Source: CAVYEM01 sp963767635
GTDB taxonomy: Bacteria > Vulcanimicrobiota > Vulcanimicrobiia > Vulcanimicrobiales > Vulcanimicrobiaceae
Assembly (NCBI GenBank): GCA_963767635.1
Contig: CAVYEM010000001.1
Span: 310,001-374,000 of the forward strand
Length of the DNA stretch: 64,000 nt
Direction of reading: 5' to 3'
The first letter of the stretch is position 1. Each line of letters opens with the position of its first letter. Below are positions 44,882 through 52,996 of the stretch, one piece after another. The position numbers and the translations under genes were made by a program. Under the pieces are notes generated by a model. That model was given only the letters and a program-made list of their open reading frames with translations, was not told the DNA's origin and did not search any database.

Positions 44882-45586
44882 ATGGAATTTGCCATACAAC
44901 GCGCGGACGAGCGGTACTACGCCGATCACAACTGGCTCAAGACGTATCACTCGCTGAGTTTTGCAGATTATTTCGATCCCGAAAACGTGCAATGGGGCGC
45001 GCTGCGTGTGTTCAACGACGATCGCATCGCTGCAGGCAGGGGCTTTCCGCCGCATCCGCATCGCGACATGGAAATCCTGACGTACGTGCTTTCCGGCGAA
45101 CTGGAACACCAGGACAGTATCGGCAACCGCGGTGTGGTGCACGCCGGCGGCGTCCAGTTCATGAGCGCCGGCACGGGCGTACGGCACTCGGAGTCCAATG
45201 CCCGCACCGATCGCGAACTGCATCTGGTCCAAATGTGGGTGCTCCCAGGCAAACTGGGCGTGCCGCCTTCCTACGGCCAGATCGACTTCGCGACGGACGA
45301 TCGCCGCGGCCGCTGGCTCGCGGTTGCGAGCGGTGAAGGTGGCGTCGACGCGCCCATTGCGCTGACGCAAAATGCGACGCTGCGCGTCGCGCGCGTCGAG
45401 GACACTTCTCTGCGCCACGACATGGATGCGGCGCGATATGGTTTTTTGTTCGTGGCCGAGGGTGCAGTCGAGTCCAACGATCGCACGCTGCATGCGGGCG
45501 ATGCGGCGCGCATTCACGGTGTAGAACGCATCGATCTGCAGGGGGCCGGCGAGGTCGTATTCTGGGATCTGCCCGCGGCGGCGTAA
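44882..45586 (+). CDS. Pirin-family cupin protein
   Basis: 234 aa. Pirin signature in the N-terminal cupin: FPPHPHRDMEILTYVLSGELEHQDSIG with metal ligands His, His and Glu, then VQFMSAGTGVRHSESN. C-terminal cupin is degenerate (RYGFLFVAEGAVESNDRTLHAGDAARI). Some family members have quercetinase activity; others are regulators. Start at ATG 44882, 16 bp after alkA. Confidence 0.92.
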   Translation: MEFAIQRADERYYADHNWLKTYHSLSFADYFDPENVQWGALRVFNDDRIAAGRGFPPHPHRDMEILTYVLSGELEHQDSIGNRGVVHAGGVQFMSAGTGVRHSESNARTDRELHLVQMWVLPGKLGVPPSYGQIDFATDDRRGRWLAVASGEGGVDAPIALTQNATLRVARVEDTSLRHDMDAARYGFLFVAEGAVESNDRTLHAGDAARIHGVERIDLQGAGEVVFWDLPAAA

Positions 45587-45597
45587 AGCCTCGGGCA

Positions 45598-46389
45598 CTA
45601 TCCGCCCTGAATGACCACCCGGCGCGAGGCGGCCTGCCACACCGTCCACGATAAGACTGCAAATACCGCCAGCCACAGGACTTGCACGAGGAGATATCTC
45701 GCGTAGTCCCGCGGTTGGATAACGCCGACGTACATCAGCAGCGGCGTAGAATAGATCGCCGCGAACGGCAGCGCAAAGACGATTTTTCCGAAGGCGCCCG
45801 GAAAGAACGTGAGCGGAATGATTTGCCCGCTCAAAAGATCCGAAACCCAGCGCACGATCAGCTGGATCGCGAACGTCTCCAGCGTCCAAAACGCGACGGC
45901 GTTCATCAAAAAATTCAGGAAGAAATTCACGAAGTATCCCAGCACGAACGATACGATGAACACACCGAGCACCGGCAATCTGGGAACGTCGACGTGTACC
46001 AGCAGCAGAGCGAACAGGACCGAGGGGATCACGAGCATGGCGTGCAGCACCGTTTGGCCGAAGCCGTCGCTGAAGAAGTACAATGGCACGCTAATCGGTT
46101 TCATCAAGTCCGTCGCAATCGTACCCTCACGGATTTTCTCACGGATGAGCCGCGTGCCGTCGACCTCGAGAATGAGCGACATGAGCAGCGCGACCGTTGC
46201 GTACGTGATCATCGAGTGCAGCGGCAAGTTCATCGGCGCGGCATTTTGAGCGTACAGCGCCGTCCACAGCGACCGAAGCAGATAGACGCGCACGATGAGC
46301 GATCCAACTTCGGTAAAGACCTCCATTCGGTACGTCGCCTCCCGCGCGAAGGCTTTCTTCGCAAACTCGACGTACGCGCGCAGGTTCAT
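45598..46389 (-). CDS. ABC-2-type permease (PF06182-like), subunit B
   Basis: 263 aa with six helices. MNLRAYVEFAKKAFAREATYRMEV start, TRLIREKIREGTIATDLMKPISVPLYFF loop, and the hallmark LLSGQIIPLTFFPGAFGKIVFALPFAAI. Pairs with the permease at 43175-43969; in relatives both are encoded next to one ATPase. Here alkA and pirin separate the two permease genes on the opposite strand. Confidence 0.85.
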   Translation of the reverse strand: MNLRAYVEFAKKAFAREATYRMEVFTEVGSLIVRVYLLRSLWTALYAQNAAPMNLPLHSMITYATVALLMSLILEVDGTRLIREKIREGTIATDLMKPISVPLYFFSDGFGQTVLHAMLVIPSVLFALLLVHVDVPRLPVLGVFIVSFVLGYFVNFFLNFLMNAVAFWTLETFAIQLIVRWVSDLLSGQIIPLTFFPGAFGKIVFALPFAAIYSTPLLMYVGVIQPRDYARYLLVQVLWLAVFAVLSWTVWQAASRRVVIQGG

Positions 46390-46402
46390 GCCGGCGGAAC
46401 GA

Positions 46403-46804
46403 TCAGCGCATGCGCTTCGTAGCTGCCGTCAGGATGCAGAAACCGCACTCCACGCGCAGTTGCGCCGGCTGCGGAAAAGTAGCACTGAATCTGGCGGATC
46501 TCGTGGGCGCGATCGCCGGCACGTCGCACCACTGCGAACTGGGGGCAACGGCGTTACCGTTTTCTTCGATCAGTAAGAACGCGCTAAGGCGGCAGCGCAG
46601 CATCGCGGGTCCGGTGTTCGTGATCGTTCCGGAAACGAGCAGCCCGTTCACGGGCGCGCCGGAAGCGCCGTTGCGCACCGCAATCAGGGACGTTTGCAGC
46701 GCCGAGAGATCGGCGTGCGCGGCCAAACGCGCGCGGTGATTCCCAGCGCCGGCGCAACCGGCAAGCGCGAATGCCGCCGCAGCGACGACGAGCGCCGCAC
46801 GCAC
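46403..46804 (-). CDS. Small lipoprotein, function unknown
   Basis: 133 aa. Signal with lipobox: ALVVAAAAFALAGC. The mature part looks like a small beta-sandwich (VSGTITNTGPAMLRCRLSAFLLIEENG, WCDVPAIAPTRSARFSATF) with four Cys that may pair. GTG start immediately after the stop of the hexapeptide gene, so coupled in the exporter operon. No family recognised. Confidence 0.65.
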   Translation of the reverse strand: MRAALVVAAAAFALAGCAGAGNHRARLAAHADLSALQTSLIAVRNGASGAPVNGLLVSGTITNTGPAMLRCRLSAFLLIEENGNAVAPSSQWCDVPAIAPTRSARFSATFPQPAQLRVECGFCILTAATKRMR

Positions 46805-47575
46805 TTATTTGCGGCCCTTCTTTTCTCTCGCGATAGCCGCCTCGCGGCGCAATCGTGCCTCTTCGAGCTCGACGAACATCACGTCGACGACTTTTTCCAC
46901 TTCTACGTTCTGCGCCGGCGGCGGCTCTTCCGATCGCTTTGCCGGCGGCTTGACCGCAGTTTTTTTTCCCGGCGGCTGTACGGCGGCGTCCTGCGCGTGC
47001 GTTTTCCGCAAGAACTTTGCGTACGCTTCGGCGGCTTGCGAGCGCACTTCCGGAGACGGCGCGAGATTGAATACGTCCGCGAAAAAGTTTAGGCGCTCGT
47101 GCACGTCAGGCGCTTTGTCGGGCGAATAGATCGTTGCGGGATCGCCGTGCGCGATGTGCTGCATCGGGACGTGGCGGCCGGCTTTCACGCGCGAGTTCAC
47201 GTGGACGATGCCTCCGAGCGCAATGCTGGTTTGCTCCTCGACGACCGCGCCGTTGAAGACCTTCGATCCGGCGGCAAGAAAACAGCCGGGCTCGATCGTT
47301 GCACCGACGACGTATGCGCCGGGTCCAACGATGCAGCTTTCGCCGACGGAGAGCGGAAACGTCATCGTGCTCCCGCCGCTCGCTTTGAGCACGGCGTTTT
47401 CCATGATGACGGTGTTGGCGCCGATCGTGATGGGCGCTCCTTCCGCCGTAATCACGGCACCGAAGAGCACCGCGCAGCCCTCGTCGATGGTTACCTCGCC
47501 GCTGATCGTCGCCGTGGGGGCGACATATGCCGAGGTATGAATGTTGGGCTTTTTCGTCCCGATCGAAAAAATCAT
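46805..47575 (-). CDS. Left-handed beta-helix (gamma-carbonic-anhydrase-like) protein with charged C-terminal tail
   Basis: 256 aa; the ATG overlaps the ATPase stop (ATGA). Residues 1-160 carry hexapeptide turns like the gamma-carbonic-anhydrase fold (IHTSAYVAPTATISGEVTID, ITIGANTVIMENAV, VGPGAYVVGATIEPGCFLAAG). The usual zinc His pattern is not evident. Residues about 190-256 are a Pro/Lys/Glu-rich tail, probably extended or coiled (VELEEARLRREAAIAREKKG). Role unknown; its place inside an ABC exporter operon is odd. Confidence 0.75.
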   Translation of the reverse strand: MIFSIGTKKPNIHTSAYVAPTATISGEVTIDEGCAVLFGAVITAEGAPITIGANTVIMENAVLKASGGSTMTFPLSVGESCIVGPGAYVVGATIEPGCFLAAGSKVFNGAVVEEQTSIALGGIVHVNSRVKAGRHVPMQHIAHGDPATIYSPDKAPDVHERLNFFADVFNLAPSPEVRSQAAEAYAKFLRKTHAQDAAVQPPGKKTAVKPPAKRSEEPPPAQNVEVEKVVDVMFVELEEARLRREAAIAREKKGRK

Positions 47576-48574
47576 GATTCCGTGCGCTCCCGTTGATAGC
47601 CCTCGACGTAAATCCTTCGAATGATCGATTCCAAATCCGGCTCTTCGATGCTCACGTCGCGCAGCTCGTAGCGTTCCGTGGCTCGCCGGATCAGTTCGTC
47701 CGGCCGCACCCGGCGCCGGTCGAAGCGGTATCTGACCTGACCGTGCTCGTTCGCCACAATCTCGGCGCCCTCCAGCACGGGGTGCGGATGCGGCGCCGTC
47801 AAGATCAGGACGAGCGTGCGATGCGTCCCGTACTGCTCCTTGATCCGCTCGATGCCGCCGTCGTAGATTACCGTGCCGTTGTCGATGATGATGATGCGCC
47901 GGCAAAGCCGTTCAACGTCGGCGAGATCGTGCGTGGTCAGGATCACCGTCGTCTGCCGCCGTTCGTTGATGTGGCGCACGAAGTCGCGAATGGCTTCTTT
48001 GGCGATGACGTCCAAGCCGATCGTCGGTTCGTCGAGGTACACAATCTTCGGATCGTGCAGCAGCGCTGCAGCAAAGTCGCCTCGCATCCGCTGACCCAGC
48101 GAGAGTCTGTCGCACGGGCGTTCCGATGAACGGCTGCATCTCCAGGATGTCGACGAAGGTTGCCAGGTTGCGTTCGTAGCGTTCGTCGGAGATGTTGTAG
48201 ATTGCCCGCAGTAGTTCAAACGATTCGATCAGCGGCAGGTCCCAGTACAGCTGACTGCGCTGACCAAAAACCACGCCGATGTTGCGCGCGTTTTGCCGTC
48301 GATGTTCGTGCGGCACGATGCCTGCAACTTCGATCGTTCCGGAACTGGGCACCAGGATGCCCGTGAGCATCTTAATCGTCGTCGATTTTCCGGCGCCGTT
48401 CGGGCCGATGTAGCCGACCAGCTCTCCTGCCTCTACATCCATGTCAACGCCCGCTACGGCGATTTTGTCCTCGTAGGACCGGGAGAAGAGCGTGCGCAGT
48501 GCCCCGGCCGCTCCCGACGCCCGCCGCACCGTGCGAAATATCTTGCGCAAGGCCCGGGTACGGATGATCGGCAT
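47572..48574 (-). pseudogene. ABC exporter ATPase, interrupted by one single-base frameshift
   Basis: ATG at 48574. First part: IRTRALRKIFRTVRR, Walker A GYIGPNGAGKSTTIKML, Q-loop VVFGQRSQLYWDLPL. At 48106 an extra base (AGTCT where AGCT restores the frame) separates it from the rest; removing it gives VRQLSLGQRMRGDFAAALLH, the ABC signature, then Walker B KIVYLDEPTIGLD and the H-loop ILTTHDLADVERLC. Energises the two PF06182-like permeases. All motifs are intact apart from the one base, so a sequence error is likely. Confidence 0.82.
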
Positions 48575-48626
48575 GCGCCGTGCTTTCACCGAGGCGCGCG
48601 CGGGCCCTCGAAGGAACTACGGTGCC

Positions 48627-49229
48627 GTGCTTATTACGATCTCCAACCGCTACGGCTGCGGCGCGATAGCGATTGCCCAGCTCGTCGCGCAGCAGTTAGG
48701 TTACGAGTACGTCGACGAGCAGCTCCCCGTTGTGGTGGCAAAGCGCTTGAAGACCTCGCCGCAAGCCGTGGAGTCCGCCGAAGACGTGGGTGACTCCATG
48801 AGCGAACGGATGCTGCGCGCGCTTGAGTACGGTACTCCCGAAGTCCGCGCGCAGCAAGCGGTTTCGTTCGACGAAGAATGTTTGCGGGAAGTGCAGGAGG
48901 CGGTGCGGGGGTATGCCGCCCAGGGCGATGCGGTGATTGTGGGACGAGGCGCCAACGCAATCCTGGGGCGCGGCCCTGACGTGCTGCGCGTCTTCATACA
49001 CGCGCCGCGCGATTGGAGGATCCGTCACGTCATGGAAGGACATGGCGTGAACCAGCGCACGGCCGCAGCCGAAGTCGATCGCATCGACCGCGCGAGAAGC
49101 CAATACATGCGCGCCTATTACGCGTTGGACTGGGGGGATCCCCAGAATTACGATCTCACGTTCGATAGCGCGACCTTCGGATCGGAAAAAAGCGCAGCAC
49201 TTGTCGTTCGTGCGGCTCAATCTCTATGA
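48627..49229 (+). CDS. Cytidylate kinase-like family protein
   Basis: 200 aa from GTG at 48627, preceded by AAGGA at 10 nt. P-loop-like start LITISNRYGCGAIAIAQLVAQQLGY where the usual GxxGxGK is replaced by RYGCGAIAI; then DEECLREVQEAV, GDAVIVGRGANAILG and a lid region DRARSQYMRAYYALDWGDP. The family (cytidylate_kin2-like) is related to nucleotide kinases, but its substrate is uncertain. Stop overlaps the MFS start. Confidence 0.82.
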   Translation: MLITISNRYGCGAIAIAQLVAQQLGYEYVDEQLPVVVAKRLKTSPQAVESAEDVGDSMSERMLRALEYGTPEVRAQQAVSFDEECLREVQEAVRGYAAQGDAVIVGRGANAILGRGPDVLRVFIHAPRDWRIRHVMEGHGVNQRTAAAEVDRIDRARSQYMRAYYALDWGDPQNYDLTFDSATFGSEKSAALVVRAAQSL

Positions 49230-50467
49230 TTGAGCGCGCGCTTCCCCGCCGCGAGATCTCGCTGTTCTCCTCGCTGCAGTTCAAGGATTTTCGACTGCTC
49301 TGGATCGGTTTGCTCATCTCGAACTTGGGATCGTGGATGCAGCTCACGGCGACCGGCTACTTCATCGCAAAGCTCGCCGGAAGTCCGCATACCGCCTCGC
49401 TGTATTTGGGTTTTCAAGGCTTGGGGCGCGCCGTGCCGGTCGTGCTGCTCTCGCCGCTAGCGGGGCTGCTCGCGGACACATGGCCGCGGCGTCGCATCCT
49501 GTACTTCACCAATACGATCATGTCGCTGCTGGCGTTGATTCTAGCGGTCTTCACGTCGCTGGGCTGGATGAATATCGTCGGGCTCATCCTGATCAATGCC
49601 GCCAATGCCGGCGCCATGTCGTTTGATTCGCCCGCTCGGCAGAGCTGGGTGCCGCTAATGGTGCCGCGTGAGTACATCGGCAACGCGATCGGTTTGAATT
49701 CCGTCGCGTTCAACGCGCCGGCGGTCGTTGGCCCTGCCGTTGCGGGCGTGCTCATCGCGTCGATTGGCATCGCGGGATCGTTTTACGCGAACGCCGCGGC
49801 AACGCTGGCGGTCGTGCTGGCGCTGATGTTCATGCGTCCGGCGCCTCCGAGCACGTCGACGCGCGAGCCGTTCCTCGCATCGATCGGCTACGGCCTGCGG
49901 TTCCTGTACACGCACAAAATCCTGGGATGGGTGATCACCGTGTTCATCGTTACGGCGCTGCTCGTGCGCCCGTACAGCACGCTGCTGCCGGCGTTTATCG
50001 TCAACACACTGCATCTGAACGCGCAAGGTTTAGGCATCGCGATCGCCGCGACGGGCGTGGGCGGTTTCGCGGGTGCGCTGTTAACGGCATATTTGGGCGC
50101 GCGGGAACGGCGCGGTGTCGTTTGGGCAGTCTCTGCAATCGTGATGTCGCTGGGCGTGATGGGGCTGGGATTCATCTGGAGCCTGTGGATCGCGCTGCCG
50201 GTGCTCTTCGTCATCGGAACGGCGACGCTGACGTTCTTGGGCGCCTCGAACACGCTCATTCAAACGCTCTCCCCCGACGACGTGCGCGGGCGCGCGATTT
50301 CAGTGTATACGATGGTGGCGCTCGGTTTGGTTCCGGGCGGCGCACTGGTTGCCGGAGCGATCGGTTCGATCGTCGGGCTGCACGTGGCGTTTCTGATCCT
50401 TGGCGGAGCGACCAGCCTATTCGCGCTGTGGGGCTTGCTTTCGCGGCCGATATTGCGGACGGTTTAA
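49226..50467 (+). CDS. MFS transporter, PF05977 (MFS_3) type
   Basis: 413 aa, 12 helices. Start LQFKDFRLLWIGLLISNLGSWMQ is typical of the enterobactin-exporter-like group; the inter-helix motif ADTWPRRRILYFTN and SFDSPARQSWVPLMVPREYIGNAIGLNS follow, with GLGFIWSLWIALPVLFVIG and SPDDVRGRAISVYTM in the second half. Exports a small molecule of unknown nature. Overlaps the previous gene by ATGA. Confidence 0.9.
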   Translation: MIERALPRREISLFSSLQFKDFRLLWIGLLISNLGSWMQLTATGYFIAKLAGSPHTASLYLGFQGLGRAVPVVLLSPLAGLLADTWPRRRILYFTNTIMSLLALILAVFTSLGWMNIVGLILINAANAGAMSFDSPARQSWVPLMVPREYIGNAIGLNSVAFNAPAVVGPAVAGVLIASIGIAGSFYANAAATLAVVLALMFMRPAPPSTSTREPFLASIGYGLRFLYTHKILGWVITVFIVTALLVRPYSTLLPAFIVNTLHLNAQGLGIAIAATGVGGFAGALLTAYLGARERRGVVWAVSAIVMSLGVMGLGFIWSLWIALPVLFVIGTATLTFLGASNTLIQTLSPDDVRGRAISVYTMVALGLVPGGALVAGAIGSIVGLHVAFLILGGATSLFALWGLLSRPILRTV

Positions 50468-50495
50468 AAAAAAGCGCGCCGTAAGTCGGCGCGCT
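50466..50495 (-). terminator. Intrinsic terminator of the histone-like gene
   Basis: On the minus strand AGCGCGCCG pairs with CGGCGCGCT (9 bp, 5-nt loop) and runs into TTTTTTTT. It lies 23 bp past the stop and just touches the convergent MFS stop. Confidence 0.9.
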
Positions 50496-50518
50496 GCATA
50501 AAAAACGCCGGAGGTTCG

Positions 50519-50863
50519 TTAGGCCGCGCTTGCGGCTTTCTTCCGGCGAGTGGTCTTGCGGCGACGGGTCGTCGCTTTGCGGGTAGTCTTGCGGGCGGTG
50601 GATTTACGCCGCGTGCTCTTGCGCGCTGTCTTCTTACGGCCGGCGGTTTTTTTGCGGCCGGCGGTTTTCTTTCGTCCGGCGGTTTTCTTTCGTCCGGCGG
50701 TCTTTTTACGGCCGGCGCTCTTCTTGCGCCCACCGCTCGATTTGCGGCCTGCGGCTTTGCGCGTGCTCTTGCGTGAGCTGGTGGCCGTCTTCTTCGCGGT
50801 GCGTTTACGCGAGGTGGATGCGGCGCGTTTCGTCGCCGTCTTTCTGGTTCGTTTGACTGCCAT
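50519..50863 (-). CDS. Lysine/arginine-rich histone H1-like protein
   Basis: 114 aa almost wholly Lys, Arg, Ala, Thr and Ser, with about six tandem GRKKTA units in the middle and SAA at the end. Such proteins bind and condense DNA in the manner of eukaryotic H1 tails and the Hc1-like proteins of bacteria. The unit repeats are also visible at DNA level, so copy number may vary between strains. Ends with its own strong terminator. Confidence 0.8.
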   Translation of the reverse strand: MAVKRTRKTATKRAASTSRKRTAKKTATSSRKSTRKAAGRKSSGGRKKSAGRKKTAGRKKTAGRKKTAGRKKTAGRKKTARKSTRRKSTARKTTRKATTRRRKTTRRKKAASAA

Positions 50864-50966
50864 GATGTAGCTACATCATCCTTTCTCCGGCTGACGAGCA
50901 GCCAGGGTTGTTGCCTATGTTATACACAATTACCGCCTGCAACGCAAATTTTCGATGGTGAGGCAC

Positions 50967-51752
50967 ATGCGCGTAACGGTTGATCAAGCCGCGATCGACA
51001 TCGCAACCGACGGCGCAGGCGATGCAATCGTCTTGCTCCATGGCTTTCCGCTTACTCGTGACATTTGGGATTTGCAGGCTGCGCAGCTCGCGCGCAGCCA
51101 CTTCGTTATTCGGCCCGATTTACGCGGAATGGGAAGGTCGAGCGTAACGAACGGACCATACTTGATGGAAACCCTCGCCGGCGACGTCGCAGCAGTGCTG
51201 GATGCGCTCGGCATCGATCGCGTCGCGCTGATCGGTCACTCATTGGGAGGCTACGTCGCGCTCGCTTTTTGCCGCATGTATGTCGAGCGCGTGACGAAGC
51301 TCGCGCTCGTGTGCAGCCGGCTCGCCGCAGATAGCGAAGCCGTTGCGCGGGAGCGTGAAGAGCTGGCGGATCGCGCCGAGGCGCAGGGTCGCATGGAGTC
51401 AATCGCCGACGCATACGTGCCGCGGCTTTTTGCGGCGGCGAATGTAGCCAAACGCCCGTCCGACGTAGAACGCGCCGCGCACATTGCGCGCAGCAATGAC
51501 GTGCGAGGCGCCGCCGCCATGCTGCGCGGCATGGCGCAGCGCATCGATTCATCCGACATCGCCGAAGAGCTCGCCATGCCGGTGCTGATCGTGACGGGCG
51601 CCCAGGACGCGATCGTCCCGGTGGGCGAAGCGGAGACCATGAGCAGGGCGTTTCCTAATGCCGCATTGGAAGTGTTGCCCCAGGTCGGTCACCTGCCGAT
51701 GCTGGAAGCCCCGGATCGGTTGAGCCGGGTCCTTCTCGCGTTTGCCGGCTAG
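50967..51752 (+). CDS. Alpha/beta hydrolase
   Basis: 261 aa from ATG at 50967. Oxyanion block IVLLHGFPLTRDIWD, nucleophile elbow ALIGHSLGGYVAL (Ser), acid IVTGAQDAIVP (Asp) and catalytic His in LPQVGHLPMLEAP. Matches the carboxylesterase/3-oxoadipate-enol-lactonase-like group. Substrate not deducible. Confidence 0.92.
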   Translation: MRVTVDQAAIDIATDGAGDAIVLLHGFPLTRDIWDLQAAQLARSHFVIRPDLRGMGRSSVTNGPYLMETLAGDVAAVLDALGIDRVALIGHSLGGYVALAFCRMYVERVTKLALVCSRLAADSEAVAREREELADRAEAQGRMESIADAYVPRLFAAANVAKRPSDVERAAHIARSNDVRGAAAMLRGMAQRIDSSDIAEELAMPVLIVTGAQDAIVPVGEAETMSRAFPNAALEVLPQVGHLPMLEAPDRLSRVLLAFAG

Positions 51753-51812
51753 CGCGTCCTACTCCTCAGTAACGATGGCCAGAAGGGCCACATGCAAGAA
51801 ATCAAAATTGTC

Positions 51813-51864
51813 GGGGGCCGAAGGCCGGGGGCCCCGGCGGCTCTGCCGACGGGGGGCGAGGAGC
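51813..51864 (+). repeat. 52-bp GC-rich palindromic intergenic repeat, copy 2
   Basis: 49 of 52 bases match the reverse complement of 1119-1170. Intergenic, between the hydrolase and a small membrane protein gene; orientation is opposite to copy 1. Confidence 0.8.
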
Positions 51865-51915
51865 ACCCTTCGCGATTTCTCAGGACAGGCTACGCGCGGA
51901 TTCGCCATTTTCAGG

Positions 51916-52104
51916 TTAATGATACCGGGGGGCGGGCGGCGCGGCGCTGCGGCGCCGAAACACGTTTATAAGGAAGAGCACGCCAAAAATCACGGCGGCG
52001 GCAATTGCGGCCGTGATCAGCAGGGGCAGGACGAAGTGCAGGATGGCCAGCGCGACGAGGACGACGGCCACCAAGGCGACGAGCTTGAGGTAGGTGGTGA
52101 GCAT
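51916..52104 (-). CDS. Small membrane protein
   Basis: 62 aa: two adjoining hydrophobic stretches (LVALVAVVLVALAIL, LLITAAIAAAVIFGVLFLI) followed by a basic, proline-rich tail. GGAGGAT lies about 12 nt upstream. No family recognised. Confidence 0.55.
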   Translation of the reverse strand: MLTTYLKLVALVAVVLVALAILHFVLPLLITAAIAAAVIFGVLFLINVFRRRSAAPPAPRYH

Positions 52105-52207
52105 TGCGAACGGGATCCTCCGGTGAAGTTCTGCCCGGTACTACCGATATTAGCTGTATTGGGTTTCGCGCCGGCGCGGCGCGTTACGTTAAAAGAGGAG
52201 GCCCGTC

Positions 52208-52366
52208 ATGGATGTCGGCGCGCTCAGCACCGGGCTTGCGATGAGTTCGGTCGGGAATCAGGTGGACGTAGGCGTTCTCAAAGCGATTCAAAATTTGGAC
52301 AAAACGATGTCCGGAGAGCTCTTCGCGTCGATTGGCCTGGGCAAAGGCGTCGACGCCTACGCGTAA
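52208..52366 (+). CDS. YjfB-like putative motility protein (52 aa)
   Basis: Begins MDVGALSTGLAMSSVGNQVDV followed by LKAIQNLDKTM, the pattern of the small YjfB_motility family (MDxxALS...Q...VLKxAxD). A strong ribosome site (GAGGAGG) lies 6 nt before the ATG. Family members are associated with flagellar systems, though their role is not established; no flagellar genes lie in the window. Too short for many gene callers. Confidence 0.7.
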   Translation: MDVGALSTGLAMSSVGNQVDVGVLKAIQNLDKTMSGELFASIGLGKGVDAYA

Positions 52367-52386
52367 AAGCCTGTGAAGAGCGTGCG

Positions 52387-52932
52387 CTAACCGTTCAGCA
52401 AGTCCAGCGTCACGTAAATGGCCGCGACGTGGGAAACGGAGTCGATAATTCCGTCCCGCACGAGATCGCGCAGTTCACTCAAGCTCGCCAAACTGACTTC
52501 GATGTTCTCGGTTCGATCGAGATGCTGTTGCGAGGTGCACCGCGCGTCTCGGGCGAGAAAGACGTGCGCGAGGGTATTTGAATTCGTGGGATCCACCACG
52601 AACGAGCGCAGGTATTCCATCGCGGGCGCCGTGTAACCGGTTTCCTCTTCCAGCTCGCGAACGGCGCTTTGCAGCGGCTCTTCACCGGGGTCGATCGCGC
52701 CGGCCGGCAGTTCCAGCAACGAGCGCGCGATGCCGTGCTTGTACTGCCGCACCAGCACGACGTCGCGGTTCGCCGTCAGCGCGAACACGACGACGAAGCC
52801 GCGGCTCTCGCGGACGTAATAGTCTTGAACGAGCGAACCGTCGGGCAGCTCGATCACATCTTTGCGCAGCCGCAGGAAGCGGCTGTCGACGATATACGAG
52901 GAGGCGATCACCCGCCAGCGCGGCTCGCTCAT
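52387..52932 (-). CDS. NUDIX hydrolase (ADP-ribose pyrophosphatase-like)
   Basis: 181 aa from ATG at 52932. NUDIX box GAIDPGEEPLQSAVRELEEETG fits Gx5Ex7REUxEExG. Upstream VVLVRQYKHGIARSLLELPAG is typical of ADP-ribose/NDP-sugar pyrophosphatases. The upstream longer open frame overlaps the divergent dehydrogenase gene and is discarded. Clears toxic nucleotide derivatives. Confidence 0.9.
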   Translation of the reverse strand: MSEPRWRVIASSYIVDSRFLRLRKDVIELPDGSLVQDYYVRESRGFVVVFALTANRDVVLVRQYKHGIARSLLELPAGAIDPGEEPLQSAVRELEEETGYTAPAMEYLRSFVVDPTNSNTLAHVFLARDARCTSQQHLDRTENIEVSLASLSELRDLVRDGIIDSVSHVAAIYVTLDLLNG

Positions 52933-52996
52933 GCGGCAAACGGCTTCCCGCTGCCGTAGGCGGGTCCCCGTCGCGCCCGAGCGAATCACGCCCGCT

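Noticed and set aside
50519..50863. CRISPR-like array suggested by evenly spaced repeats
   Set aside because: The repeats are contiguous codons of the Lys-rich protein without unique spacers.
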